From NCBI RefSeq assembly GCF_013055795.1, contig NZ_JABETO010000005.1, positions 214,236 through 278,235 on the forward strand: a DNA stretch of 64,000 bases, written 5' to 3'. The notes beneath the pieces are model-generated. The model was not told the DNA's origin. It did no database searches and saw nothing but the letters and a program-made list of their open reading frames with translations. The DNA comes from Streptomyces sp. I05A-00742. Lineage in GTDB: Bacteria; Actinomycetota; Actinomycetes; Streptomycetales; Streptomycetaceae. Position 1 is the stretch's first letter, and every line of letters starts with the position of its first letter. A program made the position numbers and the translations under genes. Below, piece after piece: positions 61,116 to 64,000 of this stretch.

Positions 61116-62401
61116 GGGTGCTCCTCCGGGCCCAGGGGAACGGCCACGGAGACGACGGTGCCGTCGCCGGGCGCGGACTCGACGGTCAGGGTGCCGCCGA
61201 GGCTCCGGGCCCGGGCCCGCATCGCGGGCAGCCCGTGGCCCCGCTCGTGGGCGGGCCCGGGGGTGCGGGCGGGGTCGAAACCGCGCCCGTCGTCGGCGAT
61301 GTCCAGGAGCACCTGGTCACCCAGATAGGTGAGGGTGAGGGCGGCCGTCCGCGCCTGGGCGTGTTCGCGGACGTTCGCCAGGGCACCCTGCGCGATGCGC
61401 AGCAGCGCCGACCGCACGGGCCGCGGCAGCTCGGTGGGGGTGCCCTCGATGTGGCAGCGGGTGGTGAAGGCGGTCTCGCGCCCGGCGACGGCCCGCAGCG
61501 CCTCCGGGAGGCCGCCGCCGGTGGCGAGGTCGACGGGCGCCAGGTCGTGGACGAAGCGGCGGGCCTCGGCGAGGTTGGCCTCGGCGATGCCGGACGCGGT
61601 GCGGACGTGGGTGCGGGCCGCCTCGGGGTCGGCGGTCCAGACCCGGTCGGCGGCCTGGAGCAGCATCCGCTGGCTGGAGAGCCCCTGGGCGAGGGTGTCG
61701 TGGATCTCCATGGACAGCCGGTGGCGTTCGGCGAGCGTCCCCTCGCGCCGCTCGGTGGCGGCCAGTTCGCGGCGGGTGCGCAACAGGTCGTCGATCAGCG
61801 CGTGCTGCCGGGCGGCCTGGCGGCGCAGGTGGAGGAAGACGGCGGTGGCGATCGCGGCGACGGCGGGCGGGGCGAGGACGAGGTTGGGGTCGAAGGCGCC
61901 CGCCAGCCGGAGTTGGGCGGCGACCACCCAGGCCGTCAGCAGTCCCACCAGGACCAGCGCGGGCCGGGCGGCCAGCAGGTTCAGCCCCGTGAAGAGGAGC
62001 GGCACCGCGCACCACGCGAAGCTCGGCGCGAGAAAGACCAGGACGAGCCAGGTGGCGACGACGCCGCCGAGCCACACCAGGCGCGCCCTGCCCGCCCGGC
62101 CGGGGCCGCCCTCGTCGCCGTCGCCGTCGTCCTCGTCCGCCCGTACGGAACCGCCGGCCCGTACGGAACGGCCAGCCCGCACGGGACCGCCGGTGCCGGG
62201 ACCGGGTCCGAGCATGTACAGCAGGGTCAGCACGAGCGTCAGGGCGATGATCCACGGAGTGCGCGGCTCGCCCGGGTGACGGGTCAGGAAGCGGGCCAGG
62301 GAGGCGCCCAGGAGCAGCAGGAACGCCACGTACATGACCGCGTTGACGCGGCGTTCGTCCCTGTCGGCGGCTGTCCGCGGCCCTTGTCGATCGTGCTGCA
62401 C
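61085..62401 (-). CDS. senS: Sensor histidine kinase SenS
   Basis: A 438-aa membrane kinase. About five helices lie in the first 200 residues (YVAFLLLLGASLARFL, PWIIALTLVLTLLYML, then LVWLGGVVATWLVLVFLA, WCAVPLLFTGLNLLAA, LVLVGLLTAWVVAAQLRL). An Arg/Gly/Asp-rich loop between helices 2 and 3 contains three 18-bp repeats. The HisKA_3 phospho-His is in RHRLSMEIHDTLAQGL. The ATPase boxes are AQGALANVREHAQA, DIADDGRGFD and GHGLPAMRARA. GTG 62401 has an AGG site 6 nt upstream. ATG 62437 is the alternative. In S. reticuli SenS autophosphorylates and is modulated by HbpS. Confidence 0.86.
   Translation of the reverse strand: MQHDRQGPRTAADRDERRVNAVMYVAFLLLLGASLARFLTRHPGEPRTPWIIALTLVLTLLYMLGPGPGTGGPVRAGRSVRAGGSVRADEDDGDGDEGGPGRAGRARLVWLGGVVATWLVLVFLAPSFAWCAVPLLFTGLNLLAARPALVLVGLLTAWVVAAQLRLAGAFDPNLVLAPPAVAAIATAVFLHLRRQAARQHALIDDLLRTRRELAATERREGTLAERHRLSMEIHDTLAQGLSSQRMLLQAADRVWTADPEAARTHVRTASGIAEANLAEARRFVHDLAPVDLATGGGLPEALRAVAGRETAFTTRCHIEGTPTELPRPVRSALLRIAQGALANVREHAQARTAALTLTYLGDQVLLDIADDGRGFDPARTPGPAHERGHGLPAMRARARSLGGTLTVESAPGDGTVVSVAVPLGPEEHPPMNPGGGPR
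62140..62193. repeat. Three 18-bp tandem repeats in senS
   Basis: Units near CCCGTACGGAACCGCCGG at 62140, 62158 and 62176 encode the Val-Arg-Ala-Gly/Asp repeats in the loop after helix 2 of SenS. The period keeps frame. The last copy is diverged. Confidence 0.8.
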
Positions 62402-62534
62402 ATGGACCTGTCTACACGGGTGGGGCGGAGTCGCCATCAACCGATCGGATGACGGCGTCGTCGTTCATCATGCCCCGGATCGGCAGCCGGTGCGGCGATC
62501 CGTACGGGCCACCGTCGCGCGGAGGATCGGAACG

Positions 62535-62556
62535 CGGCGAACGGTTCGGTTCGCCG
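62535..62556. promoter_or_regulatory. Inverted repeat upstream of hbpS (candidate SenR site)
   Basis: CGGCGAAC-N6-GTTCGCCG is a perfect 8-bp dyad ending 22 bp before the hbpS ATG. Within it, CGAAC-G-GTTCG is a second short palindrome. In S. reticuli SenR binds inverted repeats upstream of hbpS, so this is the best candidate here. Confidence 0.6.
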
Positions 62557-62578
62557 GTCGATCCCCCGAGGAGCCCCC

Positions 62579-63106
62579 ATGTCGATGAACTCGCTCTCCC
62601 TGCGCGCCCGTGCCGCGACCGCCGCGGTGATCGGTGCGGGCACCCTCGCCGTCGTCGCCGTGACGTCCGGCGCGTCCGCCGCCCAGCCCCACCGGAACGT
62701 GACCCAGTCCTCCCGCCTCACCGTCGAGAGCGCCACGCGCGCAGCGCAGGCCGCCCTGGACGCCGCCGGGAAGGCGGGCCAGAAGGTGTCCGTCGCCGTC
62801 GTGGACCGCGACGGCAACACGGTGGTGACGCTGCGCGGCAACGGAGCGGGCCCGCAGAGCTACGAGTCCGCGCAGCGCAAGGCGTTCACGGCGGTCTCGT
62901 GGAACGCCCCCACGTCCGACCTCGTCAAGCGACTGGCGCAGACGCCGAACCTCAAGGACATCCCCGGCACCCTCTTCCTGCCGGGCGGTGCGCCGGTGGC
63001 GGTCGAGGGCGCTCCGGTCGCCGCCGTCGGGGTGGCGGGGGCACCGAGCGGCGACCTGGACGAGAAGTTCGCCGCGGCGGGTGCCGCCGCCGCGCTCGGT
63101 CGCTGA
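62579..63106 (+). CDS. hbpS: Secreted haem-binding protein HbpS (GlcG family)
   Basis: A 175-aa precursor. The signal peptide (LRARAATAAVIGAGTLAVVA, cleavage likely after TSGASA) precedes a GlcG/HbpS domain: RLTVESATRAAQAALDAAGK, VSVAVVDRDGNTVVTLRGNGAG, SYESAQRKAFTAVSWNAPTSDL and FLPGGAPVAVEGAPVAAVGVAGAPSGD. In S. reticuli HbpS forms octamers outside the cell, binds haem and iron, and tunes SenS activity. ATG 62579 has GAGGAG 7 nt upstream. ATG 62585 is also possible. It is divergent from senS, as expected for this system, and closed by a hairpin. Confidence 0.9.
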   Translation: MSMNSLSLRARAATAAVIGAGTLAVVAVTSGASAAQPHRNVTQSSRLTVESATRAAQAALDAAGKAGQKVSVAVVDRDGNTVVTLRGNGAGPQSYESAQRKAFTAVSWNAPTSDLVKRLAQTPNLKDIPGTLFLPGGAPVAVEGAPVAAVGVAGAPSGDLDEKFAAAGAAAALGR

Positions 63107-63123
63107 AGGCTCAGTCACTGAAA

Positions 63124-63158
63124 AAGCGGCCCTGCCGCCATGGGCAGCAGGGCCGCTT
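63124..63158. terminator. Bidirectional terminator between hbpS and mdh
   Basis: A 12-bp perfect stem (AAGCGGCCCTGC, 63124-63135, with 63147-63158) surrounds an 11-nt loop. It is preceded by A-rich sequence, which becomes a U-tract for the mdh transcript on the other strand. Confidence 0.88.
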
Positions 63159-63191
63159 CGCGAACCGGTCAGCCGGATCGGAGAAGGCAGC

Positions 63192-64000
<809 letters not shown>

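Overview
The window is high-GC actinobacterial chromosome, almost certainly Streptomyces. Coding third positions are nearly all G or C, GTG and TTG starts are common, and many junctions are 1-11 nt overlaps. The gene content is typical of that genus: sdhCDAB, a SCO4848-family membrane protein next to a D-Ala-D-Ala carboxypeptidase, a choline/betaine operon and mdh. From memory the backbone order resembles the sdh to mdh interval of S. coelicolor, but I could not check this.

Layout. 0-5 kb holds a hypothetical gene, a large GT4 glycosyltransferase and a lipoprotein GH20 hexosaminidase. 5.2-8.7 kb is the sdhCDAB operon closed by a strong hairpin. 8.7-14.8 kb holds small stress or efflux modules: PadR/MFS, an aldo-keto reductase behind a MerR-type promoter, a histidine phosphatase, MarR/MFS, and a SnoaL-like gene behind a SoxR-like promoter. 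15-22.6 kb holds an orphan peptide-binding lipoprotein, cell-envelope genes, a YihY protein, a 2'-5' RNA ligase-like protein, trpS and rocD.

22.8-28 kb is the most interesting accessory block. It is a graspetide (omega-ester RiPP) locus, with precursor tgmA, ATP-grasp ligase tgmB and PIMT-like methyltransferase tgmC. This is the set that makes aspartimide-bearing graspetides of the fuscimiditide type. Upstream and co-directional lie an XRE regulator, an RsbW-like ATPase and two unknown proteins. Next to it, 28.3-29.8 kb carries a second ATP-grasp pair, a YgiB-like lipoprotein with a YgiC-like ligase.

29.9-45 kb holds a MocR regulator with a divergent AhpD-like gene and an ICL/PEPM-like gene, a secreted two-gene pair, an aminoglycoside phosphotransferase-like gene, and a five-gene betaine operon (aldehyde dehydrogenase, choline oxidase-type GMC enzyme, ABC ATPase, fused permease, binding protein). 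It ends with GNAT, hypothetical and NmrA-like genes. 45-51 kb holds nadE, two methyltransferase genes, an esterase and an ankyrin-like protein. 51-56.5 kb is a two-component system facing a two-gene ABC exporter.

56.5-59.2 kb holds two adjacent modules built on DUF6879 proteins, small proteins and an XRE/DUF5753 regulator. One DUF6879 copy is broken by an in-frame TGA exactly where the intact paralogue has Trp. 59.4-63.1 kb holds an HTH protein and the redox/haem sensing set SenR, SenS and divergent HbpS. The window ends inside mdh. No tRNA, rRNA, CRISPR array or intact insertion sequence was seen.
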